21,260 nt of DNA from Bacillota bacterium (GTDB lineage: Bacteria > Bacillota_E > JAJZYS01 > JAJYTV01). Under the pieces are notes generated by a model that made no database searches, was not told the DNA's origin, and worked only from the letters and a program-made list of their open reading frames with translations. This document shows, piece after piece, positions 1 to 7,078 of the stretch; position 1 is the first letter of the stretch; each line of letters starts with the position of its first letter. Both the position numbers and the translations under genes were made by a program. The stretch covers positions 1-21,260 of the forward strand of contig JAJZVM010000066.1 in the NCBI GenBank assembly GCA_021845645.1, read 5' to 3'.

Positions 1-48
1 GACGCTGACGCCAGCCAGGTCGGCCACCATCTTCACCGTGTAACCCAT
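1..48 (-). CDS. MerR/TipA-type regulator, N-terminal fragment (cut by window edge)
   Basis: Only the first 16 codons are inside the window, reading leftward from an ATG at 48: MGYTVKMVADLAGVSV. This is the typical opening of the MerR-family winged helix-turn-helix, in particular the TipA-like branch (a YTVK-x-VA-x-LAGVSV pattern). The rest of the protein, including any effector-binding domain, lies beyond the left edge, so the ligand cannot be inferred. The assignment is strengthened by the promoter behind it, which has the long 19-bp spacer and central dyad expected for MerR-family autoregulation. Family call is confident; the subfamily is an inference. Confidence 0.75.
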   Translation of the reverse strand, partial: MGYTVKMVADLAGVSV

Positions 49-102
49 CTCAGACACCCCCGTACGAAACTCGCAACATCGCTGGGCATCACCTCGCGTT
101 GC

Positions 103-133
103 AGACTACACCCTCACGTTGCGTCAGGGTCAA
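103..133 (-). promoter_or_regulatory. MerR-type promoter and dyad operator
   Basis: On the minus strand a -35 box TTGACC (133-128) and a -10 box TAGTCT (108-103) are separated by 19 bp instead of 17. The spacer region carries the dyad CCCTGACGCAACGTGAGGG (129-111), with arms CCCTnACG and CGTnAGGG. Over-long spacers covering a dyad are the hallmark of MerR-family promoters, where the regulator untwists the DNA. It drives the truncated regulator gene whose ATG is at 48. It could also influence the divergent hydrolase gene, which starts about 90 bp to the right. Confidence 0.8.
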
Positions 134-222
134 GAGTGTACCGCTTCATGTCGCGTTCGCGGGACTACGCCGAGACACGTTCCTCGGTCATCTGGCCAAG
201 AGAAGAGTTACCATGAGCTGCG

Positions 223-1152
223 GTGAAGGTGCGTCGACTGGGGGGTGTCGTCACGGGACGTGACGTGACGGTGGGCCGGCATATGCTCCACGTCGAGGAA
301 TTCGGGGATCCGGCCGCCCCGGCTGTCCTGTACCTGCACGGCGGCCCGGGCATGGGCGCCTTCCACTTCGAGTCAATTCAAGCTGAACGCTTGCGTACTG
401 GCCTTCGGCTCATTTCGGTCGATCAGAGGGGCGTGCTGCGATCCGCGCCCATCGCGGATGAGGAAGCCTTTGGCGTGATGGATATCGTGTCCGACTGCGA
501 CGCCTTGCGTGAACTGCTCGGCATCGAGCACTGGTCCCTCATCGGCCATTCCTTTGGCGGTTACGCCGCCCTGCTGTACGCCATGACGCGACCCGATGCT
601 GTAGACCGGCTCGTGCTGGAAAATGCGGCTCTCGATCTCGGTTCCTCCGCACGCTCGCTTCTGCGCGTGGCGGCCATGGAATACGGAGCGCACGGCGACC
701 GGACACAGGCGAGGGGCTGTCTTGCGCTGGCGCACAGCCCCGCAGACACGCCTGTCGCGTCTCTCTGGGCAGACCTCACGCTCAAGCTAGCTGGCCTGGG
801 CGACTTGCGAGACAACCTCTACATCCACGGGGAGAACAAACGTCTTGTGGCGGACATCATGGCAGGCAGCCCGTTCCCTGATGCCTGGTGGCAGCGTGGC
901 GGTGTCCATCATTCGCGGCTGGTAAGCGAGGGCCGGATGTTCACTTCGCTTGCAGACCGCCTCAAGGAAGTCCGTCAGAGGACACTACTGATCAAGGGCC
1001 GCTACGACGCGGTTATGGCTGGTGACCAAATCGCGAAATACCTTGAGGCCAAGCCCGAGACCGAACTGAGCATCTTCCCCCACTCGAGCCACTTCACGCA
1101 CCTCGAAGAACCGGACCGATTCTCGCGGGAGATCCTCGGGTTTCTCGGCTGA
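223..1152 (+). CDS. alpha/beta hydrolase, proline iminopeptidase-like
   Basis: A 309-residue alpha/beta-hydrolase. The HGGPG oxyanion motif lies at about residues 39-43 and the nucleophile elbow GHSFGG has Ser110. Probable Asp262 (GRYD) and His290 (SHFTHLEEP) complete the triad. HGGPG together with GxSxGG is typical of the S33 family (proline iminopeptidases and related hydrolases), but the substrate cannot be read from sequence. The chosen start is GTG 223. A better-placed ATG at 213, 6 nt after AAGAGAAGAG, is in another frame and stops after 16 codons, so it may be a leader or coincidence. An internal ATG at 283 would remove 20 residues but keep all motifs. It is divergent from the MerR-type regulator and may be its target, which is only an inference from position. 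Confidence 0.85.
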   Translation: MKVRRLGGVVTGRDVTVGRHMLHVEEFGDPAAPAVLYLHGGPGMGAFHFESIQAERLRTGLRLISVDQRGVLRSAPIADEEAFGVMDIVSDCDALRELLGIEHWSLIGHSFGGYAALLYAMTRPDAVDRLVLENAALDLGSSARSLLRVAAMEYGAHGDRTQARGCLALAHSPADTPVASLWADLTLKLAGLGDLRDNLYIHGENKRLVADIMAGSPFPDAWWQRGGVHHSRLVSEGRMFTSLADRLKEVRQRTLLIKGRYDAVMAGDQIAKYLEAKPETELSIFPHSSHFTHLEEPDRFSREILGFLG

Positions 1153-1155
1153 CCT

Positions 1156-1173
1156 GCGCAACTTCGTTGGCGC
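1156..1173. terminator. possible bidirectional hairpin between convergent genes
   Basis: The 22-nt gap between the hydrolase stop and the mntP stop contains GCGCAAC, loop TTC, then GTTGGCGC, which pairs with one bulged G. There is no U tract on either strand, so this is only a weak candidate. Confidence 0.3.
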
Positions 1174-1174
1174 T

Positions 1175-1762
1175 CTAGCGGGAGCCGATCAGCACTATGA
1201 CGACGCTGGCAAGGAGCAGCGCTGCACCAGCCACAAGCTCACCGTATCGGCCAGCCCAACTCCTCAGCCGGTTGCCGGCGTGTAGCCCCAGGTAGGTGAA
1301 CACAGCCGCCTGCAGAGCAAGGACCGGCGCGAGTACGACGAGGGGCATATGTGCCGCCCCCGACGCCAGTCCGGCCGCAAGCTCGTCCATGCTCACGCTC
1401 AGTCCAGCGGCGATGAGACCAACGCCCACAAACTTTTTCTCAACCGCCGCGGCGCCGCTTCGATGCGCCTCTTCGGCGCCCACCTCCTTCTCCTCGCGCA
1501 GCTCCTTGACACCCTCGAGCAGTTCATAAACGCCGACCGCCGCCAGGATCAGTGCGGCAATCCAGACCGCGTAGCCCGACACGAGCGCGCCGAGCCAAGT
1601 GCCGATCAGCGCGCCGACGATCGGCATGCCTCCTTCGAAGAGGGCGACGACCAGCGCCAGACGGCGCCGATCGGCTATGCCCGCGGCGCCCAGCCCAGTA
1701 GCCACCGCAAACGTATCTATGCCGAACGCGGGGACAATGGCGAGCACCGCCCAGCCATTCAA
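1175..1762 (-). CDS. mntP: manganese efflux pump, MntP family
   Basis: A 195-residue membrane protein built of two three-helix repeats, the layout of the MntP/DUF204 exporters, which remove Mn(II) from the cytoplasm. The key acidic residues are present in the paired motifs GIDTFAVATGLG (Asp16) and SMDELAAGLASG (Asp126). FEGGMP follows the first repeat as in other family members. A charged loop (about residues 86-110) joins the halves, and the length matches the family. The ATG at 1762 follows GGAGG at 8-nt spacing. I looked for a yybP-ykoY manganese riboswitch in the roughly 200 nt upstream and did not see its conserved core. A sporulation paralogue of the same fold (YtaF) is the main alternative. 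Confidence 0.88.
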   Translation of the reverse strand: MNGWAVLAIVPAFGIDTFAVATGLGAAGIADRRRLALVVALFEGGMPIVGALIGTWLGALVSGYAVWIAALILAAVGVYELLEGVKELREEKEVGAEEAHRSGAAAVEKKFVGVGLIAAGLSVSMDELAAGLASGAAHMPLVVLAPVLALQAAVFTYLGLHAGNRLRSWAGRYGELVAGAALLLASVVIVLIGSR

Positions 1763-1968
1763 TGCTGTCGTCCTCCAATCACCTTCGTACCGGCATAGCC
1801 CCGCAACCTATACTGGCACAAGGGTACCGAGGCGGCCAATGGTGGCGGCCATGGCACGCACATGCATCCTTCGCGCCTCGCTGTCCCGTCGAAGGCCAAG
1901 CTCGCACGAATGCCATACCTGGCTGGGGTTGGCGCCCGCACGATGGCTTGACCGCCTAGGTCAGATCA

Positions 1969-2457
1969 TCAGAGATCGGGCCTGACAATGTATCCCGTTG
2001 CAGTGTCCAGGATAAGACCATGGATCTCAGCATTCTCCCCGATCCAAGGGCTCTCCCGCAGACTCTGGATGTCTTGCCGCAGGGCGGCTTCAAGGTCCGA
2101 CATAGGGTGGAAGTCCAGACGAGTCGCCGGGCGCCCCGCAGCCCTGCGCGGGTGAAGCGTCGCCGGATCAAGCCCGAGGAGGCCGCAACTGGTGTGCGGC
2201 ATCACGATGACCACATCGGTGCCGAGAGCCTGTTGGGAAATCACGAGGGAACGCAGCACGTCGTCTGTCACGCGCGCCCCCGCATTGCGCAGGACGTGCG
2301 CCTGTCCGGGGCGGAGACCCAGCAGTGGCAGCGGATCGATGCGCGCGTCCATGCATGTGACAATGGCAAGGCGCTCGCTCGGCGGCGCGTCGAGGTTGGC
2401 CAGGGGGTGTCCGGCCGCATAACGCTCGTTGGCCGCCAGAAGTCGGTCGAGAAACAT
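1969..2457 (-). CDS. beta-class carbonic anhydrase, small clade
   Basis: A 162-residue enzyme for reversible CO2 hydration. The zinc ligands Cys35, His88 and Cys91 are visible in TCMDAR and HTSCG, and the Asp37/Arg39 dyad is intact. RNAGARVTDDVLRSL matches the family core. From ATG 2457 the N-terminus (MFLDRLLAANERYA) lines up with short mycobacterial-type enzymes of about 163 residues, so I prefer this start. An ATG at 2478 with a GGGTGGG site upstream would add 7 residues, and reading open to 2559 adds low-complexity sequence with no family match. It is a single gene with 206 bp between it and mntP, and no partner such as a bicarbonate transporter is visible. Confidence 0.9.
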   Translation of the reverse strand: MFLDRLLAANERYAAGHPLANLDAPPSERLAIVTCMDARIDPLPLLGLRPGQAHVLRNAGARVTDDVLRSLVISQQALGTDVVIVMPHTSCGLLGLDPATLHPRRAAGRPATRLDFHPMSDLEAALRQDIQSLRESPWIGENAEIHGLILDTATGYIVRPDL

Positions 2458-2966
2458 GGTCGCCGAGGAACCCCGCATGCGACGATCCCACCCTTCTCGC
2501 CGCCAACAGGCCCTCGCAAGGAGCGGTCTTGCGGCGAGCGCCGTCGGCGGCGTCGGCAATGGCGCACCGAAGCAGCTGATCCTGTTTTGCGGCCATCATC
2601 GCGAACTCTGTGGCACTCCGGCCCGGAGGTACGCATCTATCTGCTCCGGGCCTGCGTGCCCCCCTCCGCTGCGGTACCGCTTGGGCCGAGCCACGCTAAC
2701 GCCCCCGTGCCTCGTGGACTTCTCACAGCTGGGAGGACGACATCGTGGGGCTCAGAAGCCCTGACGCGAGCGCCGATGGGGAGGACTTGTTCCATGTGTA
2801 TCTCGGCCCCCGTGCCGAAAAGTCTGAGCTCGCACCACCGCACGCTTCGGCAAAGCCTGTGGTCCACAGGCTCTAAGGACACCAACACTGGTTTCTGCCA
2901 GCCCGGCGAATATTCCTCGCTCCCCACTCAGGTTTTCCGGTCTCGGTCAGGGTTCGCTTAAAAAGC
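2458..2966. other. about 500-bp stretch without a convincing gene
   Basis: Open frames here lack recognisable domains. A plus-strand stretch ending at about 2875 (containing LFHVYLGPRAEKSEL) looks protein-like but has no good start, so it may be a gene remnant. The only clear structure is a perfect inverted repeat at 2854-2872. The stretch borders the decayed mobile segment on its right. Confidence 0.5.
2854..2872. repeat. perfect 9-bp-arm inverted repeat
   Basis: AGCCTGTGG-T-CCACAGGCT. On the minus strand it is followed by TTTGCC, so it could be a weak terminator or an old element boundary. No gene ends at it on either strand. Confidence 0.5.
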
Positions 2967-3365
2967 ATGCAAATCTCTCCTAACCTCTCCAATATGGAGA
3001 GGTTAGGAGAGATTGGTGAGGCGGCCAAAGCCTTGGGCGTCTCCATCACGACACTCAGCCGGTGGGAAGCAGAGGGCAATCTGATTCCTGAACACACGGC
3101 CGGAAAGCATCGCCGCTATTGGCCAGGATCAAGCCTGAGAGGTGCCGCGCCGGACGAGCGCCGAACGATCGCCTACGCGCGTGTGTCGAGCCACGACCAG
3201 AAGGACGACTTCGAGCGGCAGAAGCAGGTCCTGGAGTTGTATTGCGCCCGCCAGGGCTGGACGTTCGAGATCGTGTCGGACCTTGGGTCCGACATGATCT
3301 CTCGTGTTTGGCCATTTACTGTTCGGAGGTGGTTTCGGGGCTGTCGGGATGTGACCGGAGGATGA
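2967..3365 (+). pseudogene. IS607-type serine recombinase (TnpA), C-terminally truncated
   Basis: The ORF begins with a MerR-like DNA-binding helix-turn-helix (GEAAKALGVSITTLSRWEAEGNL, split here as GEAAKALGVS and ITTLSRW) ending in HRRY. A serine-recombinase N-terminus follows with TIAYARVSSHDQKDDFERQ, whose first Ser of RVSS is the expected nucleophile. This helix-turn-helix-first order is the signature of IS607 transposases. Homology stops after VSDLGS (about 3290), where about half of the catalytic domain should follow. The last 25 codons are unrelated sequence antisense to the end of the DUF6788-like remnant. No tnpB follows. The start may be ATG 2967 or, more like the family, ATG 2994. 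Both lie within or beside a perfect palindrome. The protein cannot be catalytically complete. Confidence 0.8.
2972..3014. repeat. perfect palindrome, 20-bp arms, 3-nt loop, over the recombinase start
   Basis: Left arm AATCTCTCCTAACCTCTCCA (2972-2991), loop ATA, right arm TGGAGAGGTTAGGAGAGATT (2995-3014), with no mismatch. The ATG at 2994 straddles the loop/right-arm junction. It could be an operator for the MerR-like domain, a translational hairpin, or a recombination-site relic. IS607 elements are not known for terminal inverted repeats. Confidence 0.9.
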
Positions 3366-3579
3366 TCTCGATGGCCTCAGCAGAGACGTGCTCCATCTCG
3401 CTGACGATCTGACGAAGGCGACGTTCGTTGGCGAGCCATTCCTTGTAGAGATCAGCCTGTTGTAGGGTGAGGCGGCGTGTTACGGTCTTGGCCGCCACCT
3501 TGCGCGTGAGTTGGAAGTAAGGTCCGTGCAGGCGAGGCGGGTCGGCGTGGCAATGGCAGCCGGGGTATTTGGGATAGGT
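3316..3579 (-). pseudogene. DUF6788-like protein, C-terminal remnant
   Basis: Reading leftward from about 3579, the frame gives TYPKYPGCHCHADPPRLHGPY, recorded here as TYPKYPGCHCH then ADPPRLHGPY, followed by QLTRKVAAKTVTRRLT and a helical tail ending ETTSEQ at 3316. The Cys/His-rich PGCHCH knuckle, HGPY and RKV-x-KTVTRRLT are characteristic of the small DUF6788 family, which from my recollection often sits next to transposase genes. A TAG at 3582-3580 interrupts the frame just upstream, and no family N-terminus (RCGK-type motif) can be found there, so this is a fragment. A GTG at 3498 could start a 60-residue piece, but that would lack the knuckle. It abuts the truncated IS607 recombinase, suggesting one insertion broke the other. 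Confidence 0.6.
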
Positions 3580-3665
3580 CTAACGGAACGGTCGCATCCA
3601 CCTGCCACAGCCTCGAGGGTGCGGCGGCGGCGGGCGCAGGAGGCCCGCAGCGCAAACCGTCCGCG

Positions 3666-5258
3666 TCAGGAAGACCGACCTGACAGACCGACCTGGTCGG
3701 TTGCCGTCTCAGCCCACTCGGTCTGGCCTGCCGAGCTCGCCCGCTCCATTGTCCGTAGGCGGTACGCGACCATCCCAAAGAGCAGCCAGAAAACGAGGAT
3801 GACTTGGTGCGTCTCAAGCAGCGAGGCGAAGAGGGACTGGATCCAGAGGCCAAGCGTGCCGGCCGCGAGCGCAAGGCCCATCGCGCGCCAGAAGGGGTCG
3901 CTGTCCCCGCGGAAGAGCTTGAGTCCCGCTCGCCAAGCAGCGATACCAAGCCACAGGTAGGCGATGTAGCCGAGAATGCCGAGTTCCACCAAGGTTTGTA
4001 CATGCTGCGAATCGATGATAGGGTTCAGATTCAGCTTGTAGATCTGGTAGACCGGGGATCCGTAAATGTGCGCGATGCTGCCGCCAAAGCGACCTGGCCC
4101 CCAGCCGACGAGCGGCTGGGCCAGAAAGGCCTGCAGACCGCGCTCCCAGAAGAGAATCCGCCCGTACGAGCTGCTCATGCGGATATAGCTGCCACTGAGC
4201 AACTCGGCGAAGCGCGAGACGACGTGCGGGTCCAGCAGTGGTAGTGCCAGGGCCGCGACGACCACGACGATCAGGACCCGACGGTCCGCAATGACGCCGA
4301 TGCACAGTGCGGTGAACGCGGCGGCAACCAGCGCCTCGCGCGAAAGCGTGAACGCGAGGGCCGGAAACGCGACGACGATCCCGGCGAGGGCCAGAAGTCT
4401 GATACCACCACGTACGGGCATTACGAGCAGCGACATGAGCAAGGCCAGCAGTCCAACGAGGAAGGCGCCGAACGTGTTCGGGTTGCCCATCGTGCCGAAG
4501 GCGCGCGTGGTGGCCGCCTCGAGCGTCGACAGCCACTGGCGCGGTGTCGCGACGTGCAACAGCCTTTGTGCGTCGCCGAAAATCGCGATCGCCACGCCGA
4601 GAGCGATGAACCAGAGCAGCAGCGCCCGACGCTCGCGATCCGCCAGCGGTATATACGCCAACACAAGGTAGAGAGCGTAATACTCGACATAGGCCCGCAC
4701 GCCGAAGAGCGCGATGTGCAATGGCACCGCGTTCCAAAGCGTGGAGACCACCGCGACAGCGAGCAGGAGCAGCACCGGCAGATCGGCTGGCGTCCGCCGC
4801 AGAGGCCAGCCTGCCTGTTGGACACGAATGAGCGTCCCGACCAGGAGCGCAGCGAGAGCCAGATCACCAAGGTACTTGGCGCTGGATGGAATGCGGGTGA
4901 TCAGCCAGAGCTCGATCGGGACGAAGAAGACGACAAAGTAGAGCAGGAGCTTCTCGACTGAAGTGGCGCGGAACATCTCCCGCTCTGGCCCTGTCGCTCG
5001 CTGGAGCCAGGCCGTCACAACGGATGGCTGCGGGCTGATGGCGGAGGCGAAGAAGGAGATGATGAAGCTCTGGCGCATCCACACTCCAATGCCGTGGACA
5101 ACGCAGGCCGTTCCGGACCGACGCCACGAGGCCCTTAGGCTTGAATTGAACGCCCTGCCCACGACGGAGTCGAGCCACAGTCGCCACAGGCCGCGATTCA
5201 GTTGCCTCGCCAGGGTATAGAGGCCGCTACCCTCGACCCACGTCATCAGCCCACCCAC
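3666..5258 (-). CDS. O-antigen ligase family membrane protein (Wzy_C/WaaL-like)
   Basis: A 530-residue polytopic membrane protein with around ten hydrophobic segments. The Wzy_C core is clear: an arginine-containing helix (FTLSREALVAAA), then a large extracytoplasmic loop with SSYGRILFWERGLQAFL, PLVGWGPGRFGG and DSQHVQTLVELGILGY. Family members join or polymerise glycans (O-antigen, teichuronic acid, exopolysaccharide or protein O-glycans) on the outer face. The exact acceptor is unknown. No glycosyltransferase or flippase genes are nearby, so it looks like an orphan pair with the DUF4330-like gene upstream, whose stop is only 3 nt before GTG 5258. ATG 5246 is an alternative start. The last codons hold a short direct repeat of GGTCGGTCT type. 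Confidence 0.82.
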   Translation of the reverse strand: MGGLMTWVEGSGLYTLARQLNRGLWRLWLDSVVGRAFNSSLRASWRRSGTACVVHGIGVWMRQSFIISFFASAISPQPSVVTAWLQRATGPEREMFRATSVEKLLLYFVVFFVPIELWLITRIPSSAKYLGDLALAALLVGTLIRVQQAGWPLRRTPADLPVLLLLAVAVVSTLWNAVPLHIALFGVRAYVEYYALYLVLAYIPLADRERRALLLWFIALGVAIAIFGDAQRLLHVATPRQWLSTLEAATTRAFGTMGNPNTFGAFLVGLLALLMSLLVMPVRGGIRLLALAGIVVAFPALAFTLSREALVAAAFTALCIGVIADRRVLIVVVVAALALPLLDPHVVSRFAELLSGSYIRMSSSYGRILFWERGLQAFLAQPLVGWGPGRFGGSIAHIYGSPVYQIYKLNLNPIIDSQHVQTLVELGILGYIAYLWLGIAAWRAGLKLFRGDSDPFWRAMGLALAAGTLGLWIQSLFASLLETHQVILVFWLLFGMVAYRLRTMERASSAGQTEWAETATDQVGLSGRSS

Positions 5259-5261
5259 AGT

Positions 5262-5750
5262 TCAGCGTACCTGCTCGTTGGTGATGACGGCCTCGAATTG
5301 CGAGCCGCCCTGGTGGAAGACTGCATGCTGGTCAATGTAATAAGGCGTGCCGTTGATCGAGACCGTCTTGTCACTGACCACCGCCTTGGCGACGACGATC
5401 ATGTCCAATACGTGCTCGGTCGGGTCTGTTGTCTTGACAAGGTTGCCGGTACCGTCATTCACGGTGTACGTGTAAGGTGCCACACTGACGTGGTTCAACG
5501 TTCCCATCGGCACGAAATTGCCGCTGGTCTGGACCATAATCGGTCCGGGCAGCTGCAGGTGCCCAACGAGCGTGCCGGCGTAGCGCGTCGGCATGGTAGT
5601 CAGGGTGAAGACAACGGTACGAGTTGCGGGAGCTATACCAGCTGTCGCTGTGGCCGGCGCATGTCTGAACGCACTTCGCAGCAGAAGGCCGGCAAATACC
5701 AATACGAGCACAAGCACGACGGCGTCGAATCCATTGAACCTAAGTCGCAA
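5262..5750 (-). CDS. membrane-anchored DUF4330-like protein
   Basis: From TTG 5750 the product is 162 residues: a short basic start (LRLRFNGFD), one hydrophobic anchor (VVLVLVLVFAGLLL), then a soluble, probably extracytoplasmic beta-rich domain. The RFNGFD-hydrophobic opening and overall size resemble DUF4330 proteins, often found beside polysaccharide genes, but their function is not established. I prefer the TTG because a perfect AGGAGG (5765-5760) lies 9 nt upstream. A GTG at 5828 would add 26 residues without visible domain value. The gene is directly upstream of the O-antigen ligase gene and surely co-transcribed with it. Family assignment is moderate; the membrane-anchor topology is seen directly. 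Confidence 0.65.
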   Translation of the reverse strand: MRLRFNGFDAVVLVLVLVFAGLLLRSAFRHAPATATAGIAPATRTVVFTLTTMPTRYAGTLVGHLQLPGPIMVQTSGNFVPMGTLNHVSVAPYTYTVNDGTGNLVKTTDPTEHVLDMIVVAKAVVSDKTVSINGTPYYIDQHAVFHQGGSQFEAVITNEQVR

Positions 5751-5828
5751 CAGCGCACACCTCCTGGTCCACCACGGAGCTCCGGGAACAATGGTCTCAC
5801 TGCCGCGATGAAGGTGCCCTGACAGCAC

Positions 5829-6114
5829 CTCGCAAATATTGCATCCTCAAAGTTCTCTGGTCACCCGCCGGGCCCCTTCCGTCAACCGCAATCAAGTGCT
5901 TCCAAAAGCGCCGATTTGTCAGGCGCATAGGGCGCCCCCCTTCCCGGCTTCCCCACGCTGCCTTGACTGCCGAATCGCAGATCGGCTTGCGAAATAACGC
6001 TCATGCGGTGACAGGACAAAGGCAATCGTCCACGTCATGCCTAGCAGAATCCGGGGAAAGAGCCAGAGAAGAGCGCCCGCATCGAGTGCTTTCATGTAGC
6101 AGGTGACAGGCGGT
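5829..6114. other. about 290-bp stretch without an intact gene
   Basis: It lies between the helicase remnant and the DUF4330-like gene. A minus-strand frame stays open from the remnant down to a TGA at 6003-6001 but shows no helicase motif after FGWGG. Otherwise I see nothing beyond a small GGCGC-GCGCC hairpin near 5925-5940. Confidence 0.4.
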
Positions 6115-6321
6115 GCCTCCCCAGCCAAACGTCTCGACCGCCTGTTGTCCCAGCTCATCTCGGTGGACGAGCATGAGTACCTAGCTAGCCATGGGCCTGT
6201 CGCGACAGGGCAGCGACGATGAGCGTCTTGCCGCCGCCGGCCGGGATAACCCGCACCCCCCGCGGGCCTCGGTCACAAGGGCGTCGACGGCCTCCTGCTG
6301 GAAGTCGCGGAGATCCAGCAT
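6115..6321 (-). pseudogene. SF2 (DEAD/DEAH-type) helicase N-terminus, frameshifted remnant
   Basis: The fragment starts at ATG 6321 behind a good GGGGGAGGTG site: MLDLRDFQQEAVDAL, a Q-motif-like opening. After ARGG the frame breaks at a run of six G (6261-6256). The next frame gives VRVIPAGGGKTLIVAALSRQ, a Walker A motif with AGGGKT, and hits TAG at 6187. A third frame from 6180 gives VLMLVHRDELGQQAVETFG, matching helicase motif Ia (HRDEL). So three consecutive helicase motifs occur in order in three frames, and the DEAD box and the whole second RecA domain are missing. It is a decayed gene, possibly a phage or plasmid remnant, with the unknown ORF directly upstream. Confidence 0.72.
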
Positions 6322-6411
6322 GTGTCCACCTCCCCCACAAATACGAACGGAACCGCCGGCTTGCCCTGGCAGTGAGGGCCTGCGGTTCACACTCAAGTTC
6401 AGGAATGCCTA

Positions 6412-6912
6412 TTACTTGCTCCCGCTTTGCGCCTCGGATTTCTGGCAGGAGACAGGTAATGCGGGGAGCGAGTTCGGCCGGGGCCTCCTGACCCCATAGC
6501 GCTCACCCGTTCGATCCAGATTCCCGTCAATCCAGTCAGCGAGCGATCGGCGAAACCCAGCGGCCGCCTCATCCTCGAGTCCGAACGGCGCGAGGGCATA
6601 CACATCACGCGAACTGGCGAAGAAGCCGGCACCCGACCAGGAGGCGACGAACTCCGGTGGGAAGGCGGCCCCTGAAGCGAGGGTGATGTAAGCCGTCGCT
6701 CCGGCGCCTCCTTGGCAACAGTTGGCGGTGCGGACGCCTGCGGCGTTCAACGCGGCAGTGGCGGGTGCCAGATCGCGGTCGATCTCCGCCTCTCCGCCCG
6801 GCAAGGCGACGGTATCAGTGGGATGACCATGGCCGATCTGTTGAGGTTGCCACTTGAACTGCTCGCGGAACTCCGGGTGTTGCAGAGTGCGTCGATGAAG
6901 CGGGCCATCCAC
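6412..6912 (-). CDS. hypothetical protein, possibly frameshifted at its 5' end
   Basis: I do not recognise this 166-residue product. The central part (ALPGGEAEIDRDLAPATAAL, NAAGVRTANCCQGG, ATAYITLASG) reads like a real alpha/beta domain. The preceding HPEFREQFKWQPQQ also looks coding. GTG 6912 has GAGGA about 11 nt upstream, but the first dozen residues look out of frame. The alternative frame upstream gives ERWMARFIDAL, and removing one CT from CTCTG at about 6890 would join it to QHPEFREQFKW. The gene lies 90 bp upstream of the broken helicase on the same strand, so both may be remnants of one phage-like operon. Function unknown. Confidence 0.45.
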   Translation of the reverse strand: MDGPLHRRTLQHPEFREQFKWQPQQIGHGHPTDTVALPGGEAEIDRDLAPATAALNAAGVRTANCCQGGAGATAYITLASGAAFPPEFVASWSGAGFFASSRDVYALAPFGLEDEAAAGFRRSLADWIDGNLDRTGERYGVRRPRPNSLPALPVSCQKSEAQSGSK

Positions 6913-7058
6913 CGCTCTGTCCAGTCCTCAGCGCACACATGAAACCCATGAGTCGCTTCGATCTGACCCTGTGTCGACGATGAAAGAGCGTCACAGCCCC
7001 CATGTTCAAGACACCTCCAGTCGAGCCAGCATCTGGCCAGCACTTTTGTCGGGAAGTA

Positions 7059-7078
7059 CTCTCTCTCTCTCTCTCTCT
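7059..7078. repeat. (CT)10 dinucleotide microsatellite
   Basis: Ten uninterrupted CT units lie about 160 bp upstream of the antitoxin start. Such tracts are prone to slippage. It is too far from the -35 box to set promoter spacing directly, but it lies inside an open frame on the minus strand. Confidence 0.95.

Noticed and set aside
1763..1968. Possible yybP-ykoY manganese riboswitch before mntP
   Set aside because: The conserved core sequences of that riboswitch are not visible in the leader; the region shows only an ordinary Shine-Dalgarno.
2020..2961. 313-codon plus-strand frame opposite the carbonic anhydrase
   Set aside because: Composition is Arg/Ser/Pro-rich with no domain, and the opposite strand has intact zinc-site motifs.
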